DNA of 64,000 bases from Pseudomonadales bacterium (GCA_023257655.1 JALRBQ010000013.1:124001-188000); one strand, 5' to 3'; counted from the stretch's first letter, positions 36,762-46,857 are shown. The notes: generated from the sequence alone by a model not told the origin. Numbers and translations: made by a program.

Positions 36762-38192
36762 GTGCTGACCGGCGATTCCCAACTTCCACTCTATGTAGAT
36801 CTGGATGGCACACTGCTGAAGACAGACGTGCTGCTCGAATCCATCGTGCTCCTGCTCAAGCGGAATCCGCTCTATGGCTTTCTGCTGCCGGTTTGGTTGC
36901 TGCGCGGGCGGGCGCGACTGAAGCATGAGCTGGCCCGGCGTGTGCAGGTGGCGTGCGAATTATTGCCGTTGAATCCGGAACTGCTGGCGTTCCTGCGTCA
37001 GGAAAAGGATCGAGGTCGCCGCCTGGTGCTGATCTCGGCCTCCAACGAGGCCGCCGTGCGCGCCGTCGGCGCTCATCTGGACCTGTTCGACCTGTGTCTG
37101 GGCAGCGACGCTGATTTGAATCTGCGCGCCGAGGCCAAGCTGGCGTCGATTCGTCGCCTGCAACCGGAGGGCGGCTTCGCCTATGCCGGTAACTCCCGAG
37201 CCGATCTGGTGATTTGGGCGGCGGCGACACAACTCTACCTTGTCAACTGTCACCCGCGTCTGGTCGAGCGACTGGTTCCGCGCGCCAACGCGATCACGCA
37301 GTTCGATCAACCCGAGCCCGGACTGCGCCGATTCATTGAGGCCTGTCGCCCACACCAATGGCTCAAGAACGGCCTGGTGTTTCTGCCGCTCCTGCTTTCC
37401 CACCAGCTGAATGACCTGGGACTGCTGCTCGCGGCCTGCATCGGCTTCATCAGCTTCAGCCTGTGCGCCTCCAGTGTGTACCTGCTCAATGACCTGCTCG
37501 ATCTGGAGAGTGATCGCCTGCATGCCACCAAGCAGCGACGCCCGTTTGCCGCCGGCGAGTTGTCTTTGACTGTGGGTTTGCTTGGCAGCCCGGCCCTGCT
37601 GGTGGCGTCGATTCTTGTCGCCCTGCTGTTACCGCTCGCGTTTCTGCAAATTCTGCTGGCCTATTGGCTACTGACCTGTCTCTATTCCTTCGTGCTGAAG
37701 CGCGTGTTTCTGCTCGACGCCCTGATACTCTCCCTGCTTTACACCTTGCGCATCATCGCCGGCTCGGCGGCCATCGGTGTGGTGACCACCAATTGGTTAC
37801 TGGGTTTCTCGGCCTGTCTGTTCTTCGGACTGGCGTTGCTGAAGCGGTACACCGAGGTGTCGAAGCTGCTGGCGCAGGGCAAGTCGGCGATCGCCGGACG
37901 CGGTTACACGGCGGCGAGTCTGCAGGGAGTAATGCTCGCGGGTGCCGTCAGTAGTTTGCTGGCGGTGATCGTGTTCGCCTTCTACATCAACGCGCCCGAC
38001 ATCACCGAGCTTTACAGCCGTCCCGGACTGTTGTGGCTGATCTGCCCACTGCTGCTGTATTTGCTGTGGCGCATCTGGTCATTCGCGCGTGAGGGCAGAT
38101 TGCAGGAAGACCCCTTGTTGTTCGCCGCTTCCGATCACCGCAGCCAGTTCATCACCGGCCTGTGTGCGCTGATTATCTGGGCCGCGATCTAG
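36762..38192 (+). CDS. HAD-domain / UbiA prenyltransferase fusion (DPPR-synthase-like)
   Basis: [12 protein letters not shown] (HAD motif I) then [41 protein letters not shown] (UbiA). Confidence 0.88.
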   Translation: MLTGDSQLPLYVDLDGTLLKTDVLLESIVLLLKRNPLYGFLLPVWLLRGRARLKHELARRVQVACELLPLNPELLAFLRQEKDRGRRLVLISASNEAAVRAVGAHLDLFDLCLGSDADLNLRAEAKLASIRRLQPEGGFAYAGNSRADLVIWAAATQLYLVNCHPRLVERLVPRANAITQFDQPEPGLRRFIEACRPHQWLKNGLVFLPLLLSHQLNDLGLLLAACIGFISFSLCASSVYLLNDLLDLESDRLHATKQRRPFAAGELSLTVGLLGSPALLVASILVALLLPLAFLQILLAYWLLTCLYSFVLKRVFLLDALILSLLYTLRIIAGSAAIGVVTTNWLLGFSACLFFGLALLKRYTEVSKLLAQGKSAIAGRGYTAASLQGVMLAGAVSSLLAVIVFAFYINAPDITELYSRPGLLWLICPLLLYLLWRIWSFAREGRLQEDPLLFAASDHRSQFITGLCALIIWAAI

Positions 38193-39043
38193 CGCAAGTA
38201 CTGGGCGTGAAAGCGCAGGTGGTCCTCGATGAAACTGGCGATGAAGAAATACCCGTGATCGTAGCCCGGCCGCCAGTTGTACTGAACGGGATAGCCCACG
38301 GCGCTGCACGCCTCGATGAACAATGCCGGCTTTAATTGTTCTTCGAGGAACTGGTCGGCAGCTCCCTGATCGATCAACATCGGCAACGGCCGTGGCCCGG
38401 CTTGCATGAGTGCCACGGCATCATAGTCACGCCAGGTGCTCTGGTCTTCTCCCAGATAGTGGGTAAAGGCCTTCATTCCCCACGGACATTGCATGGGTGC
38501 CACAATCGGCGCGAAGGCTGACACGGAGCGGAAGCGTTGCGGATTCTTCAGTGCGACCGTCAACGCCCCATGTCCGCCCATGGAGTGGCCGCTGATCGCG
38601 CAACGGTCTGCGTCGGCGGGAAAATGGGTATTGATCAGGTCAGGCAATTCCTGTGTGACGTAGTCATACATGCGGTAGTTGTCGCGCCAGGGCGCGCGCG
38701 TGGCATTCAGATAGAAGCCGGCACCGAGGCCAAAGTCATACGCGCCGTCGGGATCATCAGGGACACCCTCTCCGCGGGGACTCGTATCCGGCGCGACGAG
38801 GATCAGGCCCAGCTCCGAGGCAACGCGCTGCGCGCCCGCCTTCTGCATGAAATTCTCATCGGTGCTGGTCAAGCCCGACAGCCAGTAAACAACTGGAAAG
38901 CGCAGCGACTGCGTGGCCGTGCCAGCCGCGAGCTGGTGCGGGAGATAGAGGGAGAAATGCATCTCGCAATTGAGGCTGGTGGACTGGTGTTTGTAGCGCA
39001 GCTGCTCACCACCGAAGCAAAAACTGTTCGCGACTCTTTCCAT
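38189..39043 (-). CDS. S-formylglutathione hydrolase
   Basis: [88 protein letters not shown]. Confidence 0.95.
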   Translation of the reverse strand: MERVANSFCFGGEQLRYKHQSTSLNCEMHFSLYLPHQLAAGTATQSLRFPVVYWLSGLTSTDENFMQKAGAQRVASELGLILVAPDTSPRGEGVPDDPDGAYDFGLGAGFYLNATRAPWRDNYRMYDYVTQELPDLINTHFPADADRCAISGHSMGGHGALTVALKNPQRFRSVSAFAPIVAPMQCPWGMKAFTHYLGEDQSTWRDYDAVALMQAGPRPLPMLIDQGAADQFLEEQLKPALFIEACSAVGYPVQYNWRPGYDHGYFFIASFIEDHLRFHAQYLR

Positions 39044-39046
39044 GTC

Positions 39047-40129
39047 TCAGTTTCCCGTGCCGAGGTCAACGCGGGCGAGGGCAATTCCGCTCTCGCCACC
39101 AACTGCGTAGAACAGATAGATCGTGTCCCCTTCCTCAAAGATCGCCGGATCGCGTAGCTGGTTCACGAGTCCATAGGCTGTGCTGCGCACCGACGGTTCC
39201 AGCGGCGCATTCGCGCCTTCCCACTCACGCTCGGGTCGTAATACCACGCGCGGCTCGGACGGCTGCCAGTGTTGCCAATCGCCACTGATGTCGATGCTGC
39301 TCACCATGATGCTCTCCGGAACGTCTCCGACACGCGTCCAGAACACATACAGCGTATTCCCGCGCTTCAACAATCCCGTGTGTCGCATGTTAGGTTCAAA
39401 CAGCTGCGGGCCGGTTTCGAAATTGGTGAATCCGTCTCGCGAGCGATAGAGCTGACCCGGCATGGCGATGAAATACGTCATGTCCTGATGCGCGAAGGCG
39501 CGCAGATAGGTGCGACCGAGGTTCTGGGGTTGCGCCACAAAATGAATGCCATCGCTGGAGGTGGCAACGCGGGAGTGCTGTCGGCCGGGACCGGCGAGGC
39601 CGTGGTAATACATGATGAAGCGACGGTTCGCTTCGTCCACGTGCACATCCGGCGAGGCGATGTGAATCGAGGTCAGCTCGGTTCTGAGATCGTGCGCGAT
39701 CTTGACCCCGTTGGCATCCCGGTCGGCCTGCATCTCACGCAGCACGGCGTCAGACACCTCGGGTGGCTCGGTAAGAAAGAAGGACTCGCCGATCTGCAGG
39801 CTGCCCGGTGCGTAAATGTGCCAGGGCCCCGTGAGCACATCGGCATAGGCGAGGCGGATGTAGTCGCCTTTGTGATCGGCGAAGTATAAATAGTAGTTGC
39901 CCAGCCGTCCCTCGACCCAGTCGGGGACTCGTACGACACTCGGTCCCTGGATGTTGGCACCGATGCTGGGATCGATGCCCGGCGCGATGATCGGATGATC
40001 CAGCAGACGGGTCACGGTGATCCTGGTGAGGTCGGGCGCCTGCGCTGTCGCGGCTGCACTGAGCAGGGTGAGTAAGGTCGACGCCATCAGGGAGAAAAAC
40101 AGCCGGGAAGAGAAAACTGAAGTGGGCAT
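39047..40129 (-). CDS. Secreted glycosidase-like five-bladed beta-propeller protein
   Basis: Signal peptide; NIQGPSVVRVPDWVEGRLGNYYLYFADHKGDYIRLAYAD, repeated blade pattern, LRDPAIFEEGDTIYLFYAVGGESGIALA. Confidence 0.75.
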   Translation of the reverse strand: MPTSVFSSRLFFSLMASTLLTLLSAAATAQAPDLTRITVTRLLDHPIIAPGIDPSIGANIQGPSVVRVPDWVEGRLGNYYLYFADHKGDYIRLAYADVLTGPWHIYAPGSLQIGESFFLTEPPEVSDAVLREMQADRDANGVKIAHDLRTELTSIHIASPDVHVDEANRRFIMYYHGLAGPGRQHSRVATSSDGIHFVAQPQNLGRTYLRAFAHQDMTYFIAMPGQLYRSRDGFTNFETGPQLFEPNMRHTGLLKRGNTLYVFWTRVGDVPESIMVSSIDISGDWQHWQPSEPRVVLRPEREWEGANAPLEPSVRSTAYGLVNQLRDPAIFEEGDTIYLFYAVGGESGIALARVDLGTGN

Positions 40130-40218
40130 GGTGAGTCCGCCATAAAAATTCAGCGACCAGAGTAAGAAATGACCATCAAAATGTCCATCTCCGCTGCCCG
40201 AGGCAGCATAGCGGGATC

Positions 40219-41454
40219 TCAGGTCACGCGGGCGCGGTGCGCGTACTCGGGTGCCTGATATCGGCGCTCGCGCTGAATCTCCCGCAGAATTTGTACCGCG
40301 TCCCAGATGTCCACATAACGCAAGGTGAGAGGCGTGATTCCAATGCGCAGAATGTCGGGCGCCCGGAAATCCACGATGACACCGGCAGCGATCAGCGCCT
40401 GGCAGATGCCGTAGGCTTCAGCGTGAGCGAAGGCGAGATGGCTGCCGCGTGCCGCGTCCTCGGTCGGAGAAGCAGGCCGCAGCGCGGCCAGGTCCGGACT
40501 AGCAGCGACCAGCGCGAGGAACAGGCGACTCAGCGCGAGTGACTTGGCGCGCACCTGCAACAGATCGACATCGGTAAACACCTCCAGCGCCGCATCGAGA
40601 GCTGACATCGCCAGAATCGGCGGCGTCCCACAGAGCATCTGTTGTACTCCTGATGCCGCCTCGTAGTCAGGCGCGAAGGCGAAGGGATTGGCGTGGCCCA
40701 TCCAACCGGTGAGTGGCTGGCGAATGACGGCCTGATGCCGCGCCGCGACATAGAGAAACGCCGGTGCACCGGGTCCTCCGTTGAGGTACTTGTAGCCGCA
40801 GCCAACCGCGAAATCCACCTGCCATTCGTCCAGTGCAAGCGGCATGGCGCCGACGCTGTGGGCCAGGTCCCAGACCACCAATACTCCCTTCTCGTGCGCC
40901 GCTCGCGTGAGTACCTGCATATCATGCATGGCTGCCGTCTTGAAGTTCACGTGTGTGAGCAGCAAGACCGCGACCTCGGTGGAGAGCGCATCCGCGATCT
41001 CCTCCGCCGCCACAGCACGAATCTCGCACACTGCCTGTCGATTGTCGCGCGCGATGCCTTCGGCAATATAAAGGTCGGCGGGGAAATTATCGCGCTCGGT
41101 GAGCACGATGCGTCGCTCCGGTTGCAGATGCAAGGCGGCGGCGAGCAGTTTGAACAGGTTGACCGAGGTCGAGTCGCAACAAATCGTTTGGCCAGGGGCC
41201 GCACCAATCAACTGAGCAATCTTCTCGCCCGTGAGTTGAGGCAGGTCGATCCAGTGATGCCGGTTCCAGCTCTGTATCAGGTCAGTGCCCCACTGCCGCG
41301 CTACCACTTCGTGCAAACGGGCCTGTGCCACATGAGTCAATGGACCCAGTGAGTTGCCATCGAGATAGATGGCATCGTCGGGTAAGGCGAACGCGGCCCG
41401 TTTGTGGGCTAGCGGGTCGGTCGCGTCGAGCGCCAGCAAGTCGTCCCGGGTCAC
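40219..41454 (-). CDS. kynU: Kynureninase
   Basis: FALPDDAIYLDGNSLGPL, FAVGCGYKYLNGGPGAPAFLYV, QPLTGWMGHANPFAF motifs. Confidence 0.95.
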   Translation of the reverse strand: MTRDDLLALDATDPLAHKRAAFALPDDAIYLDGNSLGPLTHVAQARLHEVVARQWGTDLIQSWNRHHWIDLPQLTGEKIAQLIGAAPGQTICCDSTSVNLFKLLAAALHLQPERRIVLTERDNFPADLYIAEGIARDNRQAVCEIRAVAAEEIADALSTEVAVLLLTHVNFKTAAMHDMQVLTRAAHEKGVLVVWDLAHSVGAMPLALDEWQVDFAVGCGYKYLNGGPGAPAFLYVAARHQAVIRQPLTGWMGHANPFAFAPDYEAASGVQQMLCGTPPILAMSALDAALEVFTDVDLLQVRAKSLALSRLFLALVAASPDLAALRPASPTEDAARGSHLAFAHAEAYGICQALIAAGVIVDFRAPDILRIGITPLTLRYVDIWDAVQILREIQRERRYQAPEYAHRARVT

Positions 41455-42308
41455 AGCGGCAGTTGCTCCTGCAACACCGCAAGCAAGTGCCGGAAGGCGA
41501 CCGTACCGGGATGCACCCAGTCGAAATGTCCGGCGCCGGCTTGTCGGTAGACGTCGCGCGCGGAGGTCAGCGTTTGCGCCAGGGGGACGATGACATCGCG
41601 ATCACCTTGCATCAGCAAGGTATTGGGGTGCAGGGTCAGTGCCGCCGGGTTCGCGGCGCGGAAACTGGCCGGCGCCGCATCAGGCTCGGCTCCCATGAAA
41701 GCTGAAGTGACTGCCTCACAGCTGTTGCTGCCGCGCGCGTAGGCCGCAATATCGGTGATTGCCGCCAGCCCGATGACAGCCGTCGCGGTTGGCGTCTGCG
41801 TGCCCGCGAGCAGGGCCAGATGTCCTCCGGCGGAATGACCGGTGAGCACGAAGTGATCGCGGGCGATGGGGTAGTCGCTAGCTTCGGTGATGTATTTGAT
41901 GCCGGCGAGAATGTCTGCGAAGGTTCCGGGCCAGCCACCTCCCGGGTCGCCGGTGCGGCGATATTCCAGCGACCACACCGCGTAGCCGGCCGCCGCCAGG
42001 GCACTCGTCAGGGGCAGGGAATGTTCAATAGTGTATTCATTGAGCCAGCAACCGCCGTGGATGAAGATGACGAGCGGTGCAGGAGCCTCCTCACTGACGT
42101 TATCGGGAAGCCAGAGCAAGCCATACTGCAACTGGGGTTGCTCTTCGCCATAGACCAGCTTTGCGGTAGGTGGACTCGAGGGCAACGCGATCACACTGTC
42201 GAAACTGACATCGCTCGCCACCTGGGCAACTTCCTGCGCATCGACAAGACCCACCCACGCCAATAACAGGAAGGGGATGCAACTGTGCTGAAGTTGTTGT
42301 CTTCTCAT
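41451..42308 (-). CDS. Alpha/beta hydrolase, candidate kynurenine formamidase-like
   Basis: VIFIHGGCWLNEY, LTGHSAGGHLALLAGT; 4-bp overlap with kynU; start refined to ATG 42308. Confidence 0.78.
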   Translation of the reverse strand: MRRQQLQHSCIPFLLLAWVGLVDAQEVAQVASDVSFDSVIALPSSPPTAKLVYGEEQPQLQYGLLWLPDNVSEEAPAPLVIFIHGGCWLNEYTIEHSLPLTSALAAAGYAVWSLEYRRTGDPGGGWPGTFADILAGIKYITEASDYPIARDHFVLTGHSAGGHLALLAGTQTPTATAVIGLAAITDIAAYARGSNSCEAVTSAFMGAEPDAAPASFRAANPAALTLHPNTLLMQGDRDVIVPLAQTLTSARDVYRQAGAGHFDWVHPGTVAFRHLLAVLQEQLPL

Positions 42309-42994
42309 TTCCCCCCCTGCCCCACAATCAGGAAGCTGTCTGCTATCGGGTCCCATTTGCTGGGCTTGCCGATGCGCGTCACTTTCATCGGCTTGCGCAC
42401 TTTCGGCTCCAGCAATGGCGCGAATTCGGCGACGTCGTGGAACGTCGGGTCCAACCATTTCGCCACCAGTGCCTCGTCTTCAAAGTCCAACATGAGCGGC
42501 ATAGACTTCGGATGAATCTCGTTCCATTCCGGGACCAGGGGCGGCAGAGTGATGATCGAGGCGGAATAGACACTCTCGCCGGTGTCCCGGTTCAGATACT
42601 CTTTATAGACGCCGCCGAAAGCAATCGCCGACCCGTCCAGCTCGATCATGTGATAAGTCTTCTTGTCGCCCAGACCCTCGATGAAGGCGCTGGCAGGAAT
42701 CAGGCAACGGGATTCGCGGTACGGGTGGTAGGCAAGAGAGCGCTTGATATCCAGCTTGTCCGAACGGGAATTGAAGCTGGCGTATTTGTAGTTGGGCTTG
42801 AGGGTGTCGGCATCGAGGAAAAGCCACCAGATCGCATCCGACACGCGCCGTTCGCCCGCGACCTCGTGCACGATGGCGATGGTGCCACCCGGAGCGATGT
42901 CGCCCTGCGCCTTACGCGGCCCCAGGGTGACACCCAGCGACTGACAGAGCCACTGGATTTCCGGACTATCGATAAGATTGAAGCGGCCGCACAC
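42305..42994 (-). CDS. SOS response-associated peptidase (SRAP/YedK-HMCES family)
   Basis: MCGRFNLID N-terminal Cys, RCLIPASAFIEG, EIHPKSMPLML. Confidence 0.92.
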   Translation of the reverse strand: MCGRFNLIDSPEIQWLCQSLGVTLGPRKAQGDIAPGGTIAIVHEVAGERRVSDAIWWLFLDADTLKPNYKYASFNSRSDKLDIKRSLAYHPYRESRCLIPASAFIEGLGDKKTYHMIELDGSAIAFGGVYKEYLNRDTGESVYSASIITLPPLVPEWNEIHPKSMPLMLDFEDEALVAKWLDPTFHDVAEFAPLLEPKVRKPMKVTRIGKPSKWDPIADSFLIVGQGGK

Positions 42995-43066
42995 GAATTC
43001 GACTCATTGCTGCATGAAAGCCTGACTTAAGCAGGAATCGTCGCCGAGGTAAAGCGCTTCCGATCT

Positions 43067-43090
43067 GGCAGCCCCACGCGTGGGGCTGCC
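43067..43090. repeat. Perfect 24-bp palindrome
   Basis: GGCAGCCCCACGCGTGGGGCTGCC. Confidence 0.8.
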
Positions 43091-43096
43091 GCCCTC

Positions 43097-44587
43097 TTAT
43101 CGCAGACTGAGCAGACGACTCAGGCCTGCTGATTCTGATTCCCGAAAGCTGAGATTGACCGCAAACGTGGCCGCGACTGGCGTTCCCTGCCGCATGGCCG
43201 GCCGAAAGGGAATCGCCTTGATGCGTGCGAGAGTCGCCTTCAATTCGCCGGAATCCAGTTCGGTTTCGTCCTGGATGGCGATGTCAGATGGCGTCACGTA
43301 ACTCGCGGTCGTGTAACCGCCATTGTTGGTGCGCGATTGCACAGCGGGGTCCACATCGAGCGACAAGGCGAGCGTAGTCCACTCGCCCGTGGCCTCCGGC
43401 AGTTGTTCCTTGCCGGCTCGCTCCTCAACCAGTCCCGACAATTCGTGATTGCTCTCCAGCAGACTCAACTGGTAGGTGGTAGAGCTGGCCACTGCGTTGC
43501 CGTCGGCGCCGGCGACGCTGGTCAGCACATAGCTGGTGGCCGTCTCGATCGTTGTCAGCGCCTGCTCGAAACTGAGCGTGAAGTCGGTTCGCGGCAACAC
43601 GACCGGATTGGCGAAGAAACGCTCGATGCGCTCCGGCGTAATACCCGCCTCCTTCAGCAGCGCGATCGCCGTCGCGTATTCGCCGGCGATGTCCGTGCTG
43701 CGATTGAACGCCAGCTTCCAGTCAGCGACGTAGATTTCTGCCATCGCGATTGCTTCGGCAGACGCATTGGTCTGGCCCGCGACCACGTCGCGTAGCATCA
43801 GCAGCTTCTCCAGTCCGGCCCGGTAACGCACGTCCCTGGCCTCGCCCTTCGACACCATGATGTCCATGCCCGGGAAGAGTCTGCGAATGGCGTAACTGAC
43901 CTTCGAATCTCCGAACACGCTCCGCGCCTCGGCGTAATATTTTCCGCTCAGGGTATGCAGCAGTTGCGGGTAAATCGGTTCATCGGTGTGGCGTGTCAGT
44001 TGCGCCATCTGCACGGCAGTTTCGCTCAGCATCGTCGCCTTGATCAGATGCGCGGCGCGGTAATTGGTGTCGGTATCGAGGGCGCATTGCAGATGGGTAT
44101 TCGCCAACCAGTTCAGCGTCTGCAAATGGGTTTCACTGTCGCCTTCAAATTTGCGCGCAGTCAGCCAGGTCAGGTGATCGAGTTGCTCGAGGGTCTCGTC
44201 CCAGTCTCGACGAGCCCGGGAGATTTCAATTTCCAGTTTCAACAACGGGTATTGCGTGCTGCTGTAAAGCCCGTCCGAGAAGCGTGCGATTTGAATGGCC
44301 TGCTCGATGGCGGCTTCAGCGTCATCGAAGCGATTGGCGCGCATCTGAATTCGTGCGAGTTGCTCGAGCGGTTCCATCAACTGGTAGTTATAGCGACCCA
44401 GTGTGACTTCGAGTTCATCGACATGGGCGAGATTGCCATCCATCTCGTATTGCAACTCTATGTAATCAACAGCAGGTGCTGACTGTGCATTGCTGGCACA
44501 ATACAAAAGAACACTTGTTAGTAGAGAATGAAATATACCAGGAGAGCTGCGGAGTAGTTTTTTCCGGGCAATAGCATGCTTCTTCAC
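43097..44587 (-). CDS. TPR-like protein with TonB-C-like C-terminus
   Basis: Helical TPR-like region; C-terminal ATLARIKAIPFRPAMRQGTPVAATFAVNLSFR resembles energy-transducer TonB C-domain. Confidence 0.65.
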   Translation of the reverse strand: MKKHAIARKKLLRSSPGIFHSLLTSVLLYCASNAQSAPAVDYIELQYEMDGNLAHVDELEVTLGRYNYQLMEPLEQLARIQMRANRFDDAEAAIEQAIQIARFSDGLYSSTQYPLLKLEIEISRARRDWDETLEQLDHLTWLTARKFEGDSETHLQTLNWLANTHLQCALDTDTNYRAAHLIKATMLSETAVQMAQLTRHTDEPIYPQLLHTLSGKYYAEARSVFGDSKVSYAIRRLFPGMDIMVSKGEARDVRYRAGLEKLLMLRDVVAGQTNASAEAIAMAEIYVADWKLAFNRSTDIAGEYATAIALLKEAGITPERIERFFANPVVLPRTDFTLSFEQALTTIETATSYVLTSVAGADGNAVASSTTYQLSLLESNHELSGLVEERAGKEQLPEATGEWTTLALSLDVDPAVQSRTNNGGYTTASYVTPSDIAIQDETELDSGELKATLARIKAIPFRPAMRQGTPVAATFAVNLSFRESESAGLSRLLSLR

Positions 44588-45005
44588 GGGTTTGGCCTCG
44601 CAAATAATAACAATGAATTTGTACTCTCGACAGCATCACTACATTGTTGTTATGTGCTTAGCGCGTCTCAGCCTGCTCGTCTGATACCGCTTCGGTGAAA
44701 TCCCTTTGCGCCAAGCGTTTAGCGTAGATCTTTTTGAGATACTGCCACGCAAGATTCTTTGCAAGACACGTGCCAGCGCCGGCGAAAACCTGAACCGGAC
44801 TCGGTAACGGCCGCGAATTGTGGATTCTCACCGCGGTTTTTGCCGCTGTGGCCCTAGCGGGTTGCACCAATTTCGATTTGACTGCACTATTTGCGCTCAC
44901 ACGTTGCGGTCACACGCTTCCGCGGATACCCGGCACCGTCAGGTGGGAAGTGCGACCTTGGGCTCTCAAGCATGAGGTCTATGGAAGAAATCAGGTCTTT
45001 CGAAC

Positions 45006-45059
45006 AGACTGGCCTCAAATAATAAACTGGCTTCAAATCATAGACTGGCCTCAAACCAT
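45006..45059. repeat. 18-bp tandem repeat (3 units) upstream of tannase-like gene
   Basis: agactggcctcaaataat/aaactggcttcaaatcat/agactggcctcaaaccat. Confidence 0.85.
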
Positions 45060-45090
45060 AAAAAGGTTCTTCATATTAAAAGGTAATCCC

Positions 45091-46752
45091 ATGAACCGTC
45101 TCCGCCTGCGCCTTGCTACCTGCGTTGTTCTCCTGTCCGGTTTGCTGCCCCTTGTGCCCCTGTCCTCGCAGGCCCAAACCGGGGCCTCGGCCCAGTCCCT
45201 GGCCTGTGAGGCACTGCGGGACCTCCCTGACCTCACCATCACCTCGGCCGCGCTGCGTGACAATGACGCCTCCGACAGTCCGTATTGCTACGTCCGCGGC
45301 ATCATCGCCCCGGCGATTCATTTTCACGCGCAGTTACCGCTGCCGGATAACTGGAACGGACGCTTCCTGCAGTGGGGCGACGGTGGCAAGGACGGCGATC
45401 TTGATTTCGCCAATCACCGCGTGGCCGAAGGCTATGCGGTGACCAACAGCAACACCGGGCACGACAGCGCGACAGAACCGGGCTCAGCCTTTGGTTTCAA
45501 TAACCGGCAGTCCGAGATCGATTTCGGCTACCGGGCAGTCCATCTGACTACGCTGGCGGGCAAGGCCCTGGTCAACAGCTACTACCGCCGCCCGGCGCAA
45601 TACTCCTACTTCGAGGGCTGCTCTACCGGCGGTCGTCAGGGGCTGATGGAAGCCCAGCGGTATCCGGATGACTTCGACGGCATCGTCGCCGGCGCGCCGG
45701 TGAATTTTTACCAGGCGATGAACGCGGCTGGAGTCTGGCATCTGCAGCAGATGTTCAAGGACGACTACGCCGGCAATCTCGCTGTCGACGCGGATGGCGA
45801 TGGCAGCCTCGAGAATGTGGAACTCGTGAATATCCTTAACACGGCTGTGATGAACAAGTGCGATGCCGCCGATGGTGTGCGGGATGGCGTCCTCGATGAT
45901 CCGTTTTCCTGCAGCTTCGATCCGGTGGTGGAACTCGCCGACTATCATTGTCCGAATGCGGGCGCTGCCGGCGTGTGCTTCACGGATACCCAAATCCAGA
46001 CCATCGCCAATTTCTACCGCGGTCCTGCTGACCGCGATGGCAATGTGATTTACCCGGGCAAGATGCTGGGCTCGGAGCCGGACTGGATCAACCTGTTCAT
46101 GCCCACCGCCCGCAACAACATGCTGCCCTCGATGCTGCGCGGCCCGGCTGGCGACCATGTGAACTACCTGTTTTATGAAGAAGATCCCGGCGTGACAATC
46201 CCGGCGCTGGAGGACATTCACTACCAGGCCCGCACCACCGGCATGAACCCGGAATTCCACTGGCTGGATTTCGATGTGCAGGACTTCGCCGACGGCAAGG
46301 CGGAGACCATGAGCGCCCTGATGGACGCGACCGATCCGGATCTGAGCAGCTTCCTGCTCAGTCGCGGCGGCAAGCTGATTGTGTATCACGGACTTACCGA
46401 TGCGCTGTCTGTCTCCAAGGCGACCGTCGGTTACTTCAATGACATGGTCGATGCCACCTTCGACGGCTCATTCGCCGCGGCCAATGATGCGGCACGCCTG
46501 TTCCTGGTTCCAGGCATGGGGCATTGCGGTGGCGGCGCCGGCCCGAATACCTGGGACAAGCTGGTACCGCTGGTGAACTGGGTTGAGAACGGCGTGGCGC
46601 CTGACCAGATTGTCGCCACACACAGCAGTGGCGGTCGGATCGACAACGAGCGACCGCTGTGCACGTTTCCGCAACGTGCCCGCTATATCGGACCAGCGGG
46701 AGGCGCCAACGACAGTGCCAACTGGACCGCGGCCAATTTCGAGTGTCGCTAG
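45091..46752 (+). CDS. Tannase/feruloyl esterase family protein
   Basis: YFEGCSTGGRQGLMEAQRYPDDFDGIVAGAPVNF, LVPGMGHCGGG; start refined after the tandem repeat. Confidence 0.92.
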   Translation: MNRLRLRLATCVVLLSGLLPLVPLSSQAQTGASAQSLACEALRDLPDLTITSAALRDNDASDSPYCYVRGIIAPAIHFHAQLPLPDNWNGRFLQWGDGGKDGDLDFANHRVAEGYAVTNSNTGHDSATEPGSAFGFNNRQSEIDFGYRAVHLTTLAGKALVNSYYRRPAQYSYFEGCSTGGRQGLMEAQRYPDDFDGIVAGAPVNFYQAMNAAGVWHLQQMFKDDYAGNLAVDADGDGSLENVELVNILNTAVMNKCDAADGVRDGVLDDPFSCSFDPVVELADYHCPNAGAAGVCFTDTQIQTIANFYRGPADRDGNVIYPGKMLGSEPDWINLFMPTARNNMLPSMLRGPAGDHVNYLFYEEDPGVTIPALEDIHYQARTTGMNPEFHWLDFDVQDFADGKAETMSALMDATDPDLSSFLLSRGGKLIVYHGLTDALSVSKATVGYFNDMVDATFDGSFAAANDAARLFLVPGMGHCGGGAGPNTWDKLVPLVNWVENGVAPDQIVATHSSGGRIDNERPLCTFPQRARYIGPAGGANDSANWTAANFECR

Positions 46753-46857
46753 GCTGTTATCCAGCGCATCTGCGGCCTTGCGCCAATTGCAATGCGCTGG
46801 AAATTGCGGCATGTTAGCCAGCCGCTCGACTCAAAATACACACGCCAAGAGGTCACT

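Noticed and set aside
39047-40129. GH43-like propeller as part of the arabinose pathway
   Set aside because: The propeller fold alone does not support arabinanase specificity, and the gene is on the opposite strand separated by an S-formylglutathione hydrolase gene.
44608-44652. Inverted repeat ataacaatg/cattgttgttat upstream of the TPR/TonB-C-like gene
   Set aside because: Short arms with a long AT-rich spacer; not distinguishable from chance.
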